From Balaenoptera acutorostrata (taxonomy: Eukaryota; Chordata; Mammalia; Artiodactyla; Balaenopteridae): DNA of 64,000 nt. Made by a program: the position numbers and the translations under genes. Numbering within the stretch: the first letter of the stretch is position 1; the number at the start of each line of letters is the position of its first letter. Positions 16,876-29,760 of the stretch are shown in pieces. The notes below the pieces were generated by a model. It did no database searches, was not told the DNA's origin, and saw only the letters and a list, made by a program, of their open reading frames with translations. The stretch spans positions 37,921,239 to 37,985,238 of the forward strand of contig NC_080065.1 in the NCBI RefSeq assembly GCF_949987535.1, given 5' to 3'.

Positions 16876-19427
16876 GAGCGAGAAACATATCGGAGAAGAA
16901 AAGAAAGTAACCCTTTTCACTTAAACCAAAACTGTTGATGGTAACCAATCGCGATTTTCTTCTGGTTCCACCAAAGAAATAAGACCAAGTTTCTTTACCA
17001 AGGGCAATTACATCATGACTTTCACAACAAATGGAGTGGAAGAATGTGTCCTGCTAAAACAACTCTGGTGAAAAGCAAGAATCTGGTTAAACATAATCAG
17101 TTCCAGGCTTTGTCATCCTAATATGAATGATTTTCATATTGTCAAAATGCATGGGCAGCATTTGTCAACACAATATCAACACTCAACAGTATTGAAAATT
17201 TCTATACAAAAATCAAAGCTTTCTCAGAACTGGTTAGCAGAGTTAAATGCAGAGGAAGAAAATATTTGAAGTACAAACCAAAAGAAGAAAACATATGTTT
17301 TCAGACAATCTGTGAAAAGATTTTACAAAAAAAAAAAAAAAAAAACTGAAGAGGCATAACTATCTTAATGCTAGCCACTGAAGGAACTGAAGGCTTCTGT
17401 GCTGGTTTTGTGTGATCTTGAGAAAGAACAGTGAGAAAGAACCAATGTGTCGGGGGAGAGGGGGGATCTGGTGAGATCAGGCAGTAACATGAGAGTCAAA
17501 GGAAATCTGAAAAGAAAAAGATGAATAGAACAAGTTCGTTAAGGAAGAAGTAAAAATAAAAGCTCACAAGAGCACTCACTAAGCATGGCAGAAACGTACC
17601 TCCTGAAATCAGAAGTGGGTAAGATAGAGAGTAAAGAACAAAGAAAAAGCCTCAGTGCAGAGCATTGGGCATGTTTAAGTGTCCTCGGACAAGGTCAAGA
17701 TGGAGGAGAGGTGGTAGCTAAGAGCAACCCAGGCTTCTCCCTGGCACGATGCATAGTCCTTATGCAGCACCATCTGGTACATCCAGAAATCCAGACACTT
17801 GAGGCTTCTCTAATTAGTACTTGTCTTTGGTTATTAGCAGGAAAATAGAGGCTAGGAAATGTTAATTATTATTGATTTGAACTTTGTTTTAAAAGGTTGC
17901 TTTCTCTACCCTGCACCCTTCCTACTTTATAATTCTGAAAAGCTGTATTTTAAAGTTCGGAGAAGGATAAGAATTCATCCTCAGGTGACAAGCGTTTTTG
18001 TTTTTACTTGGCGAACATTATATCTCAGGTAAGGTAACAGAGGAGCAGCAAGGCAATAACCTTCTTATTTTTTATTTTATTTTACTGACAACCTCAGTCA
18101 GGTATAGCCACAAAAATGGGCCCAGCCCTGAAGGTTGTTAGTGGAAAAAGCTGCACACCTGCAAACCTCGCTGTGTAATACAAACTGAGGCCTGTGGTGC
18201 AAGGAAGGGGAGGAATCACACTGCAGATTTTTTTCCTGAGTCATTTTAATCTTCGAAAAGCCTTAGGATGAATATTCTTCTTTTGTCCAGAAATTTTAAA
18301 AGCAGACAACAACAGCAATAATGGCTAGAATCTTATAACACTAGGTTATCCCAAACTAACAACAACAAAAAAAGCCTTGGAAGACTAGAAAAATGGAAGA
18401 GGGAAGCAATGAGCAATAACCGGAAAAGTTACAAGCTAGATGCAGACGTGCTCTGGATACTAATTTAACCCAGAAAATTGGGGAAGAGAAAGAAGAAATG
18501 TGGAGCAAAAGGGGGGGTCAGCATGCAGGGCATCCCTCCCCAAAAATCCAAAGGAGCAAGAAGGTGCACGTCTTCTTAAGCTTCATGCTAAGGGGTAATT
18601 TGACTAGTACAAAAATATAGGAGAAAATGGCATGAAAGCTAAAAAGGCCTGGGTCAAATACATAGGGTCTTAGATGTCTCTATAGAAAAGCACAAAGACT
18701 GAAAAGATTAGTGGCTATTAATGAATTTGCAACCTTATAAACAATTGTAAATACAATTGCATAGTCATTGAAACCTTGTAGATTGGATCTCATGCTAATG
18801 GACATTCTCCAATGTCCGGTGACAAAAGAACAATTTATGTCAAGAAAATATGCACATGCCTGGGAAGCCACTGACCTATGATGAGATGTGGTAAAATATA
18901 TTTAAAGTGACTTCAAAAGGAGAAAGAATATCACACTAATGGCCATATAATCAGAGTGCTCACCAAACTAAAGATGTAGATGGCTTATTTTTAACAGAAA
19001 TGACAAAACTAACTCAGAAACAAGATAGTGATGTAAGATGGTGATATCATGGGAGATGCCAATTATTTGAACATCTTCTGTTCATCATATTCTACTGATA
19101 AATTCTATATTGCCTTCTGACAAGTTCTAGTTTTCAGAATGAAACAGTGAGAGAAATCATGATTCAGGACTTCTAACCAATAAGGATAAACTGCTTGGTA
19201 AAGTAGAAATGATGGAAACCCTGAGGGAAAGTGACAACGTAAAATTGGAATTTGTAATAGACCAGGAACTGAATCCTGGGCATACACAGAAACGTATCCT
19301 GTTCTTTGAAGGAAAGCAGATTTCGAAAAGTTGAGAGAAAAAAATAAGGATCAGGATCAAGTGGTCAGAAACGCTAAATGATAGATGGGTTTACGAGGGA
19401 TGTGAGGCTCTCAAAACCCCCATCCTG

Positions 19428-19785
19428 GGCTTCCCTGGTGGCGCAGTGGTTGGGAATCTGTCTGCCAATGCAGGGGACACGGGTTCGAGCCCTGGTCCGG
19501 GAAGATCCCGCATGCCTTGGAGCAACTAAGCCCGTGCGCCACAACTACTGAGACTGCGCTCCAGAGCCCGCGAGCCACAACTACTGAGCCCGCATGCCAC
19601 AACTACTGAAGCCCGTGCGCCTGGAGCCTGTGCTCTGCACGCAACAAGAGAAGCCACTGCAATGAGAAGCCCGCGCAACACAATGAAGAGTAGCCCCCGC
19701 TCGCCAAAACTAGAGAAAGCTCCACGCACAGCAACGAAGACCAAATGCAGCCAAAATAAATTAAAAACAAAAAAACAAAAAAACA
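19428..19785 (+). mobile_element. Long CHR-type SINE with three 'aactactga' modules
   Basis: It begins 'ggcttccctggtggcgcagt', has three 'caactactga' repeats (about 19543-19608) and ends in an A-rich tail. The flanks ccccatcctg (19418-19427) and ccccattctg (19786-19795) form an imperfect target-site duplication. Confidence 0.93.
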
Positions 19786-19895
19786 CCCCATTCTGACAGT
19801 ATGAAAATGGATCATCTTGACGATGAGAGAATGGTACATAAAGAAGGAATATAATAACATGGATAGCCATGTGTTTCCTCATATTTTAAAAGGGC

Positions 19896-20212
19896 TATCT
19901 ACAAAACGGAAACAGACTCACAGACATAGAGAACAGACTTCTGGTCGCCAAGGGACGGGGAGAGGGAGAGGGATGGACTGGGAGTTTGGGGTTAGTACAA
20001 TAGATGCGAACTATTACGTTTGGATGCAAACTATTACAACAAGGTCCTACTGTAAAGCACACGGAACTATATCCAATCCCCTGGGATAAACCATAATGGA
20101 AAAGAATATAAAAAAAGAATGTATAAATGTGTATAACTGAGTCACTTTGCTGTACAGCAGAAATTAGCACAACATTGTAAATGAACTATACTTCAATTTA
20201 AAAAAAAAAAGA
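19896..20212 (+). mobile_element. 5'-truncated LINE-1 3' end
   Basis: 'cagacttctggtcgccaagg', 'ggtcctactgtaaagcacac' and 'gtcactttgctgtacagcag' are L1 3'-UTR sequence, followed by a poly-A tail. Target-site duplications were not clear ('agggct' against 'agagct'). Confidence 0.85.
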
Positions 20213-20731
20213 GCTCATACAAAAGAGAGACGCACATGACCTAGGACAAATGGATGTCATGTGAAACTTTAACAGGTAGGTCAAAGGGTACAAAATTGTA
20301 ATGAAATCAGTCCTGTCCAAATACTAAAGGTGATGAAAGAGTGATTTCTGGGGTGATTTTGTTGTTGTTGCTGATGGGGAGTTCAGACATGGTCATCATG
20401 ACTGCTAGAGAGAGAGGACAGAATAAAACACAGCAGTTCAATTCCCTTTTACTCCTGACTTCACCATCAGGAAGAAGAAAAGGGCAAAAATAATATGGCT
20501 AAGGAAGAACTGAATTCCAAGAAGAGAAACCTAGATTCTCCAAATTAATTCTAGGCTGTACCCGCAAAAATTATATCCCAGGATTCTTAAAGAGCCTGAA
20601 AATATGGCCACAGAATTACAGTCAAGTAAAAAATGGTACAGATGTCAGTAGATGGAGAGAGGCAAATACACAAATATACTCCTTTTCAAACTGGGGCTTG
20701 ATTCACAACAGTGTCTTAAAATGGATTATTG

Positions 20732-20862
20732 GGACTTCCCTGGCGGTCCAGTGGTTAAGACTCTGCGCTTCCACTGCAGGGGGCACGGGTTTGATCCCTG
20801 GTTGGGGAACTAAGGTCCCACATGCCGCATGCTGCAGCCACCCCCCCTCCCCCCCCAAAAAA
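20732..20862 (+). mobile_element. Short CHR-type SINE
   Basis: It begins 'gacttccctggcggtccagt'. The tail is C-rich then A-rich. The flanks ggattattg (20723-20731) and ggattactg (20863-20871) are direct repeats. Confidence 0.92.
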
Positions 20863-21850
20863 GGATTACTGAACAAATGGTCTATAAGGTCATAAGCAGA
20901 GAAAAGAATACTGCTAGACACCAAAACAAGTCTTTCCCCACACCAAACCCTGCCAAATGAACTTCATTAACTTGCAGATCTAGCTAGCTCATTGGTGGGC
21001 CAAGAGAAAAGCACAGAGTAAGATTTCACAAAGCACCTGACCAACTCCCTCAAGTTAGAGTTTTATAGACATACTGGGAAAATGTGACTTGGTTTCATTC
21101 ACTTTAAATCAACAAATATTAATTAAGCACCTACTAGATACAACAGTGAAGAAAACAGGAAGCCCATTCTGATGTACACATAGGTAGATAACAGAAGAAC
21201 CACAGAAGTACCTGATGGCTTGACAAAGTCTTGGAGGTCTCTGATGCTGTGGTTTTTAACTTTGGGGGAACCACGTACTTCTTTAAGAATCTGATGAAAG
21301 TTACAATATCTGCTCACACAAAAATATTTCCTGACCTATAAAGTCCCTCTTAAGATTACAGGGGATTTGTCCATAACCATTGCCCATTTCTACCCTCCGG
21401 CCTCAGGGAGACCCCAGATTAGAAAAGAACCCCTGTTCTAGTGCTTTGATGTCTTTGGTCCTATCCTGTTCAATGTCTTTATCAAGGCCTTAAATGAAGA
21501 CAGGGAACACATCCTGAGTTCATTATGGTTAAGGGGCAAGGGTCTGGGTGCAACAGGCAATTCTGAACAGATATATTCCCATCTGTGTCAGAGAAGACAA
21601 TCTCAGGCTCATGACCTCCAAGTATTTAGCAAAAGTTTGGGTAAAAAAACAATGATTTAGGAGTCCAACCACTCTTTTAATGCTCCAAGAAGAGTATACT
21701 CTTAGAGAAAACCTGTATCTTTATACCACAGTTATAAAGAGTTCTTTCTTGCAATTAAAACAGTGCCTAAGATAAAATTCTGTCTAGTTTTAATAGCAAG
21801 AATAGTTGTACTTCACTTAATCATTAGTTTCCTTTAAATTATATGTACTA

Positions 21851-22107
21851 TGGTGGGAGGGAGGAGTAAATTAGGAGTTTGGGATTAACATATACACACT
21901 ACTATATATAAAATAGATAACCAACAAGAACCTACTGTATAGCACAGGGAACTCTACTCAGTATTCTGTAGTTACCTACATGGGAAAAGAATCTGAAAAA
22001 GAATGGATATATGTATACGTACAACTGAATCACTTTGCTATACATCTGAAACTAACACAACATTGTAAATCAACTATACTCCAATATACAATAAAAATTA
22101 AATTAAA
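21851..22107 (+). mobile_element. Very short 5'-truncated LINE-1 3' end
   Basis: 'gtagcacaggg'-type L1 3'-UTR phrases ('ctactgtatagcacagggaa', 'cattgtaaatcaactatact') precede an A-rich tail. A perfect 15-bp target-site duplication, aaattatatgtacta, lies at 21836-21850 and 22108-22122. Confidence 0.93.
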
Positions 22108-22148
22108 AAATTATATGTACTACAAACTATATAAATGAGTAAATTTTT

Positions 22149-22445
22149 TAAAATTTATTTATTTTATTTATTTCTTTTTGGCTGTGTTGGGTCTTTGTTG
22201 CTGCGCGTGAGCTTTCTCTAGTTGTGGAGAGTGGGGGCTGCTCTTCATTGCGGTGTGTGGGCTTCTCTCACTGCGGTGGCTTCTCTTGTTGCGGAGCACA
22301 GGCTCTAGGTGCACGGGCTTCAGTAGTTGTGGCGCATGGGCTTAGTTGCTCCATGGCATGTGGGATCTTCCCGGACCAGGGCTCGAACCCATGTCCCCTG
22401 CATTGGCAGGCGGATTCTTAACCACTGTGCCACCAGGGAAGACCC
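22149..22445 (-). mobile_element. Long CHR-type SINE, minus strand
   Basis: The plus strand reads poly-T, 'ggctgtgttgggtctttgtt', then 'accactgtgccaccagggaa'. The direct repeats gagtaaattttt (from 22137) and gagtaattttt (from 22450) flank it. Confidence 0.9.
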
Positions 22446-24286
22446 TAAAGAGTAATTTTTATTTGACATCTTGTGTTTGCCATTACAGTATAATTTTTCA
22501 TCCAGTCCTAGCTCCATTTTAAAGCCCCACCATTGCTTTTCTTTCTTCGTATAGCCCTACTTTTAATTGATGTTATCTTGTATATTTTCTGTGTCTTATA
22601 AGCTACTTTACATGGTCTCTGGAACAAAATGTATAAAAATTAAACAGTACATTTATCAAATTGGAGAATGACACAAGGCCAGAAAGAATAGTTGATAACA
22701 ATTAAGATAGAAAGTGGCCTCTACTGGTTAGGAAAATAAAATGAGCCAATTAAGTGAATGAAATTAAGCACGGATCAAAGTTAATATTGTAAAATAATAC
22801 CTGGCCTAGTAATTTTTTCTAGGAAATAAAAGGGTTTAGTTAACCACCAGCAATAACACTATAATGTGACAGAGATACCCAGAGAACAACAAAAGACTCT
22901 TCCTTTCTCCACTTGTCCAACCTCGTTGATGATAATCACCTTAGACCTCATGTTCCTCATTACAAAACAAAAGCAGTTCTTCCTCCCTACAATGTCTCAT
23001 TTAAAAACATGGGATGAGAAGGAAAATGGATGAAGCAGTTTGAACTCATTAGAAGAAAAGCTTTACCTAAAATAACCTAATTTACTAAAACTGTGACTAG
23101 CAGAAAAATAGGACATATGGGTTTTAAAAAAGTAAGTATTACTCACTTCATGGACTATCCCAATAGTTTATGTAGAATGGAAGAAGTGTTTTTAAACAAA
23201 TTCAAAAGCAGTTAATGGTATTACTTTCATCTCCACTGACACTAATACGACATCCAGTCTAGTCCATGATGGCATTCTGCCTTCACTTTTTACTTAACCA
23301 AAAAATGCCAACCTTCACTAAGTATGTGATTTAATAACATGCAGGCAGTATTATAAATATCCAATTTTATTTGTCCTATCTTTTTCTAAAAGAAAATCTT
23401 ATTAAGGCTGTAGCAAATCCAAAGAAGTAATTAAAATGAGTACATCTACCCAAAGGAATTAAAATACTTCTAACGCATTCATTCAAAGCACCAGCCTTAT
23501 CTATAATAGTAAGAAAAAAATTACACCATTAACACATACTCCAAGAAAAACAGCAAGACATGATATAATTAATAGAACTAGGAACATTTTTCAATGAAGA
23601 GAGTTATGGAGAAAAAAGGAGAGAAAAAAAGTTTGTGTTGGGTTTTAACAGCCACAGAAAAACTGCCTATTAGAGATGTCAACTAAAACTTTAAAAGGTT
23701 ACTTTTTAAGACTGTTTCCTTCACTTGGGGGCTGTTAATCATCCTTGGAGCTTTTTATAATTCAAGAACACAGTACTTAACACAGAAACTGCAAAGAAGA
23801 ATTGGGTTAAACTCTAACATTTCCAGAACACAGATAATCGCTGCTTAACCCAACAGGGGCTGTGACTGAATTCAGTTTGTGAATGGCTCAATTCCTAAAC
23901 TTAAAATCGTTTAGCTTGTGCCACTTGGAATAAGAGCTTTGTCATTTAATCTTCTAAATGTTCTCAGTATGTTTTCATTTCTAGGAAGCAGTAAGCAAAG
24001 TTGAATCCTATTTATTTCATTAAGAAAATTAAAATGCCATGTTTGTTTTCCCTGATTTAGTGTAATAAAGTAGTCATAAGATGCAAAAATAAATAAACTT
24101 CAAAACAAAATACTTTCTTTCCTCTCTCTGTAGCTCAATTTCTAAAACTAGACCTTTAAGTCAGTCCTAAAGACATTCAAGCATATTCATCACAGTCTCA
24201 ACTGTGATTTTCGCATTAAGATCAAATGACTCTTCCCTTAGGACAACTGACATTGACACACAATCAGTTTTACAGCTGGCATCACT

Positions 24287-24895
24287 TGTTTTGATACCGA
24301 GCAGGACCTGTGGGGCTCCTGGGGCACAAAAGTCTTTCAGTGTTCCCCATTTCTTGATTACAGGAAATAGGTTTCAGCCTCCAGGACCTTCCCAGCGTTC
24401 CAAAAGGCAGGTTCAAACAGTTGATAATTAGGGAAGGAAGGGGATGCAGAGACAAGGGAGGAACAGTCAAGAGAGACAATAATGCAGCCTTGGGGCAAGG
24501 TCCCGGTTCCCCATCAAGGGATATCCATAACAATATTTTTGAGCTGTTTTGCAGATACTAAAACCCCCACTAGAGGGGAGAAATTAACGATATGCTGCCC
24601 ACAAGCTTGTAGACCCCAGACCGGTTGGAACCAGAAGGTTGATAATGCTGAATCCCACTTACCTCACCACCAACCAATCAGAAGAATGTCCACAAGCTGA
24701 TCACGCCCTCTTTGAACCATTACTACACAACTTCTCACTACCTCCCCAGCTGGGGACACACGGTTTGAGGACATTAGCCCGCTGTGGCCCCCTTTGCCTG
24801 GCAAAGCAATAAAACTATTCATTTCTACTTTACCCAAAACTCTGTCTCCAAAAGTTAATTTGGTGTCAGGTACAGAGGCCTGATTTGGCTTCAGT
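24287..24895 (+). mobile_element. Probable solo LTR of an endogenous retrovirus (ERV1-like), inactive
   Basis: The region has the layout of an LTR: a GC-richer U3-like part with a CCAAT box ('caccaaccaatcagaa'), then 'tttgcctggcaaagcaataa' with an AATAAA signal, then 'acccaaaactctgtctccaa' and a U5-like end. This resembles ungulate ERV1 LTRs. No gag, pol or env sequence adjoins it. The exact TG...CA ends and a duplication could not be fixed, so the limits are approximate. It lies antisense to OXCT1. Confidence 0.55.
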
Positions 24896-25106
24896 TTTCA
24901 GTTTTTTTCCAACAAATTGAATTTCAGCCTCTAGCCATCACTAGGAAACCAGTCCTAACTCTGAAGTTATCATTCACAGCAATCACTGAAACCTACAGTG
25001 AATAAAGCTGATCGAGGTCCCGAATCTAAAATGTCTTCTGAGCATACATAGCTCATCCCCAAAACTCAATGCCATATTCGAAAAGTTAAGAATGACAATT
25101 AAAAGA

Positions 25107-25178
25107 AGCATGCTGGGGATCGAAACCACGACCTTGGCATTATTAGCACCACGCTCTAACCAACATAGCTAACATGCT
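25107..25178 (-). pseudogene. tRNA-Ile(AAU)-like pseudogene
   Basis: Read on the minus strand, 'gttagctatgttggttagag', 'cgtggtgctaataatgccaa' and 'ggtcgtggtttcgatcccc' closely follow tRNA-Ile-AAU, with D-arm, an AAT anticodon in a CTAATAA loop, and T-arm. The length is 72 nt. The acceptor stem is not that of tRNA-Ile, though the ends AGCATG and CATGCT can pair for 6 bp. The T-loop reads TTCGATC, but the T-stem has a mismatch (T against C), so function is unlikely. It lies directly at the 5' end of the L1 copy at 25175-26191. Confidence 0.75.
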
Positions 25179-26191
25179 ATGCAGCTCAATATCAAAAAAA
25201 CAAACAACCCGATCCAAAACTGGACAGAAGACCTAAGTAGACATTTCTCCAAAGAAGATATACAGATTGCCAACAAACACATGAAAGGATGTTCAACACC
25301 ACTAATCGTTAGAGAAATGCAAATCAAAACTACAATGAGGTATCACCTCACACCAGTCAGAATGGCCATCATCAAAAAGTTTACAAATAATAAATGCTGG
25401 AGAGGGTGTGGGGAAAAGGGAACCCTCTTGCACTGCTGGTGGGAATGTAAACTGATACAGCCACTATGGAGAACAGTATGGAGGTCCCTTAAAAAAATAA
25501 AAATAGAACTATCATATGACCCAGCAATCCCACTACTGGGCATATACCCTGAGAAAACCATAATTCAAAAAGAGTCATGTACCACAATGTTCACTGCAGC
25601 TCTATTTACAATAGCCAGGACATGGAAGCAACCTAAGTGTCCATCGACAGATGAATGGATAAAGAAGATGTGGCACATATATACAATGGAATATTACTCA
25701 GCCATAAAAAGAAATGAAATTGAGTTATTTGCAGTGAGGTGGATGGACCTAGAGTGTGTCATACAGAGTGAAGTAAGTCAGAAAGAGAAAAACAAATACC
25801 GTTTGCTAACACATATATATGGAATCTAAAAAAAACGGTTCTGAAGAACCTAGAGGCAGGACAGGAATAAAGACGCAGACGTAGAGAATGGACTTGAGGA
25901 TACGGGGAGGGGGAAGGGTAAGCTGGGACGAAGTGAGAGAGTGGCATGGACATATATACACTACCAAATGTAAAATAGATAGCTAACGGGAAGCAGCCAC
26001 ATAGCACAGGGAGATCAGCTTGGTGCTTTGTGACCACCTAGAGCGGTGGGATAGGGAGGGTGGGAGGGAAACGCAGAGGGAGGAGATATGGGGATATAAT
26101 GTATATGTATAGCTGACTCACTTTGTTATAAAGCAGAAACTAACACAGCATTGTAAAGCAATTATACTCCAATAAAGGTGTTAAAAAAAAA
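25175..26191 (+). mobile_element. 5'-truncated LINE-1 (ORF2 C-terminus and 3' UTR)
   Basis: A 216-codon frame (25179-25829) is the ORF2 C-terminal region, with the Cys-rich motif [18 protein letters not shown] and '[18 protein letters not shown]', ending HIYGI. The L1 3' UTR and a poly-A tail follow to 26191. The frame is open over its whole length, suggesting a fairly young copy, but the element is dead by truncation. The right flank aagcatgctg (26192-26201) matches 25106-25115, which lies beyond the tRNA-like sequence. The duplication may therefore enclose both. Confidence 0.93.
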
Positions 26192-26339
26192 AAGCATGCT
26201 GATCTTTTAGACAGAATTTCCCTTCTCCCATTAAAGAGAAGTGGCTGTGATTGATAGAAGAGAGTAATTTACGATGTCAGTAGTTTGTAAGAGAAGGATT
26301 TTTGTCCACATGATTCTAATGCCATGTATTTCACTGACT

Positions 26340-26525
26340 TCTGCTATCCTTAAAAAATGAGATAACAGAGTATGATATAGAGAACTGCATTTGGGGTCAA
26401 AAGATGTAGATTCTGGGTTTTAGGTCTAATATCTTCTTGTACTGTGTTCTTATGCGAACCACTTAAGGCCATTTCATCTCTAAAATGTGAAAGTTGAACT
26501 TTAAGTGACGTCTAATATTCTTTCT
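26340..26525 (+). repeat. MIR-like SINE fragment
   Basis: 'gtagattctgggttttaggt', 'atgcgaaccacttaaggcca' and 'tttcatctctaaaatgtgaa' follow the MIR core and 3' part. Diverged. Confidence 0.55.
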
Positions 26526-27184
26526 AGCCCTTACATGTTGTAAGTCTACATCAGTTGCTGGATGTTCCACAACAAAGACCTCAAAGTACACAAATTAACC
26601 TACAGTATCTTTCTAATTATTCTGGATTATTGAGCCCTAGATCAATCCCCTTTTACTGGGTGTACTTTGTTAAATGCAACACATGATTTTAATTCCATGC
26701 CACTTATTATACCTTCAGTACTCCTCTGCACTTGTGTATATGCTATGCCAATTTTCTCCTGACTAACCAGGCTGTTGCATTTACAAGGCCAGTTTATTTG
26801 CCACTAATTTATCATCTTTTGCAAATCTAGTTAACTACCATATGCCTTGTTCTCCTTTAGCTGAGCAATAAAAGCCTATTGAATCAGACACACTATCTAT
26901 TCCAGCCAGCATTAAAAGGCACACCATGAGATAGTGATCCCAGAGAAATCAGAGAAACCTAGTCACTGTAATAAGGAAGGGAATTATAGAACACCTGGTG
27001 GCAGATTATCAAGCCTCTCAAAGCAAGGCCCAACAAAGACCTCAACTATAAAGCCGTCAGGAAGAACCACTGAGCATAAGGCATTTTTTACTTTCTTATA
27101 GACTACAGCAGGATAATGGCAATCAACTAGAATGGGCAGAACATTTCTAAGCCTGCGAAGTGATGCTTATATTTTAACCTTCTG

Positions 27185-27445
27185 GCTAAGTGACTCAAAC
27201 ATCATTCAATGAGCACCTATTATGTGCCAGGCATCGTGTGCCTGTACTGGGGATACAGAGATGAATAGGACAAGGTCCCACGAGGTTCTTGCTCAGTCCT
27301 ACTGGAGGAGACAGGCGAACAGCTAACCACAGTATAACAAAGTAATAAATGCTACAACAGAGGAAAAGCTTCGGTGAGAAGGCAGTAAATGAGCCACAGA
27401 AAGAAGGACGGGGAGGGCATTCCAGGCAGCCAGAATGGCCAGGGC
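27185..27445 (-). mobile_element. L2 (LINE-2) 3' end, minus strand
   Basis: The plus strand reads 'gagcacctattatgtgccag', 'tgtactggggatacagagat', then 'gcattccaggcagccagaat', 'ggccagggcaaaggcc', which is the reverse complement of the L2 3' region. Confidence 0.8.
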
Positions 27446-28740
27446 AAAGGCCTGGAGTCAGGGAAGGATGTGTTCTATGGAGGCATGTGGAAAGATGGTA
27501 CCTGTGAAAGAACTTCGTGTACATAGGAACAGGAATGGCAGAAAGAAGTGTGAAATGTTTACTTTATGGAACGAGGAACCTAATTTTGGAAGAGCTATCA
27601 GAAATGGCAACATTTAACCTAAACAAAAAAGAAATGTGATTTCCTTCATACTTCAAAAATCTCACATGAGAGTCCACCTTAACTGATGTTGCTAGGGCAG
27701 TTTCTTTTGATTACGGTGGCTTCTCACCAGAAAGAAATTTTCAACACCTTGGCAATTACATTCTCTCACATTTACTAATTTTTGGTTGTGCACCTGGCTT
27801 TTCTAGGAGCCTGATAAAAGGCCACTGAGAAATTTGAATATATTCTAATTTTAGGAGGCTGACATATGCTACATGCTCAAGCTACAATAATGATGCATGC
27901 AAAAATGCATTTAAAAGAGATAAAACCAGTAACACAAAAGGGGTCAATGAGTAATGTTTTTCATTTTTCCTCTCACACATTTCTTACTTAAATCATTTAT
28001 GTAAGCCATGACTTTAAAATACCTTCTTTTTTTAGCTATACTCTCAAACTAGATGTGGAAAGTAAATCTTTAAAAAAAAAAAGCAGCTAATTTTTCAAAT
28101 GAAACAATCTTGCATAAGCCCTAATTATCACTTCAGTATTTGTAGGCTAAATCTATATTTGAGGTGGAAAAAATAACATTTTTTGACAAGGTCTATGGAA
28201 GGAGTGAGGAAAGCCACTACTATTTTAATAGGAGTGACTTTAAAATCACAAGCTATATTCTTAAGACCAACATGGAATAAATTGATAAGTAGGTCAAAAA
28301 TTGTTAGTTAAAATAAAGGTGAAGGCAAAATTAATAAATGGAATTTTTGGCCTTTTTTCCAATAAGACAATTCATAAGAGTGCATCTCCTCAATTTATGT
28401 CAGGCATACTGTGCCTTATTATTCAATAACCTTTTGAGAGAGAATATCACAGGTAAAGATTCCAAAACCATTAGATTATGTTAGAAATACCCTCTTACCC
28501 TTTCTTCCCTTCTCTTTTTTCAACAGGATCTATGTCCTCATTTGCAATGAGGTGATTTTGTGGGAAATCATGACTGTAAGTTTTAGAGAGCTGTCTGAAA
28601 GCAGTGAATCAACAGAGCACTTGACTCACACCTTATTTTAGGAAGGGGCTCCGGGGGTAAGCTGCCAGCCATGGTTACTTTCTTTCTGAGAGCCCTATCC
28701 ATCTTTACTCCCGTAACTCAGAGTTAAGATGCTCCTCCTT

Positions 28741-29032
28741 GGGGCTTCCTGGTGGCGCAGTGGTTGAGAATCTGCCTGCCAATGCAGGGGACACGGGTTC
28801 GAGCCCTGGTCTGGGAAGATCCCACATGCCGTGGAGCAACTAGGTCTGTGAGCCACAACTACTGAGCCTGCGCGTCTGGAGCCTGTGCTCCGTAACAAGA
28901 GAGGCCGCGATAGTGAGAGGCCTGCGCACCGCGATGAAGAGTGGCCCCCGCTCGCCGCAACTAGAGAAAGCCCTCGCACAGAAACGAAGACCCAGCACAG
29001 CCAAAAATAAATAAATTAATTAAAAAAAAAAA
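28741..29032 (+). mobile_element. Long CHR-type SINE with one 'aactactga' module
   Basis: It begins 'ggggcttcctggtggcgcag' and has a poly-A tail. A perfect 15-bp target-site duplication, aagatgctcctcctt, lies at 28726-28740 and 29033-29047. Confidence 0.95.
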
Positions 29033-29289
29033 AAGATGCTCCTCCTTATATATTCTACTAGCTATAGCCAATCAAGTTCTTGCCTGGGGACCAGCAGCTG
29101 GGGGATCACTCAGGAAGCTGGGTTCAAATCCAAAAAGCCTAACTCCAGAGCTCACGTGTCAACCACAATCCTGCACATTCTCTTTCTCACTCTTATATAA
29201 CTCATCACCTAAGAACACCTGGAAATGAAATACTAGACATTCCCATTCAAATAATGATAGTAATACTTATAACAACACATAAAATCACA

Positions 29290-29760
29290 AAAAATACAAA
29301 CAACCAATAAATATTCAACTCCCTTGTCATCAAAGATACGCAAATCAAAACCACAGGACAGCTTTTTTCACCTAGCAGATTATCCAAAAAAAAATTAAGT
29401 ATAATAGCCATATTGTCAAGAATGGCTGAAAATGATACTTTTAAATATCATTATGGGGTTACAATGGAAATTACCTTCCTAGAGAACAATTCAGCAATAT
29501 TTACCAAAAGCTGATAAAATGTTGAGGTACACACCCCAAAAATCCACTTCTAGGAATTTCATCAAATCATCATACATGCACTGAAACAAGGATATTCACT
29601 ATAGCATTATTAATAATAGTGAGCGAGGGAAAAACAACATAAAAGTACAACAATAGAGTTGTTAATATAAATTTGAGTATAACTACTAAAATATCCTCTT
29701 TTGGGGAATATTTAGTGACCTCCAAAAACATTCTTAATGTTTTACATAATGAAAAAAGAA
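29290..29760 (+). mobile_element. Old LINE-1 fragment
   Basis: 'cgcaaatcaaaaccacagga', 'ccacttctaggaatttcatc' and 'attcactatagcattattaa' parallel the L1 ORF2 3' end ('AIPLLGIYP' and 'FTIA..W' region). It is strongly decayed with no open frame. Confidence 0.65.

Noticed and set aside
19411..19882. Overlapping minus-strand frames with repeated Val-Val-Ala and Cys-Gly motifs
   Set aside because: They are antisense translations of the CHR SINE at 19428-19785. Similar frames appear at every long SINE here.
25107..25178. A functional tRNA-Ile gene
   Set aside because: The acceptor stem does not match tRNA-Ile, the T-stem has a mismatch, and no terminal T run suitable for RNA polymerase III follows convincingly. 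A pseudogene is the safer call.
25179..25829. A 216-codon open frame that could be taken for a gene
   Set aside because: It is the C-terminal part of L1 ORF2 in a 5'-truncated copy; it has no promoter or start of its own.
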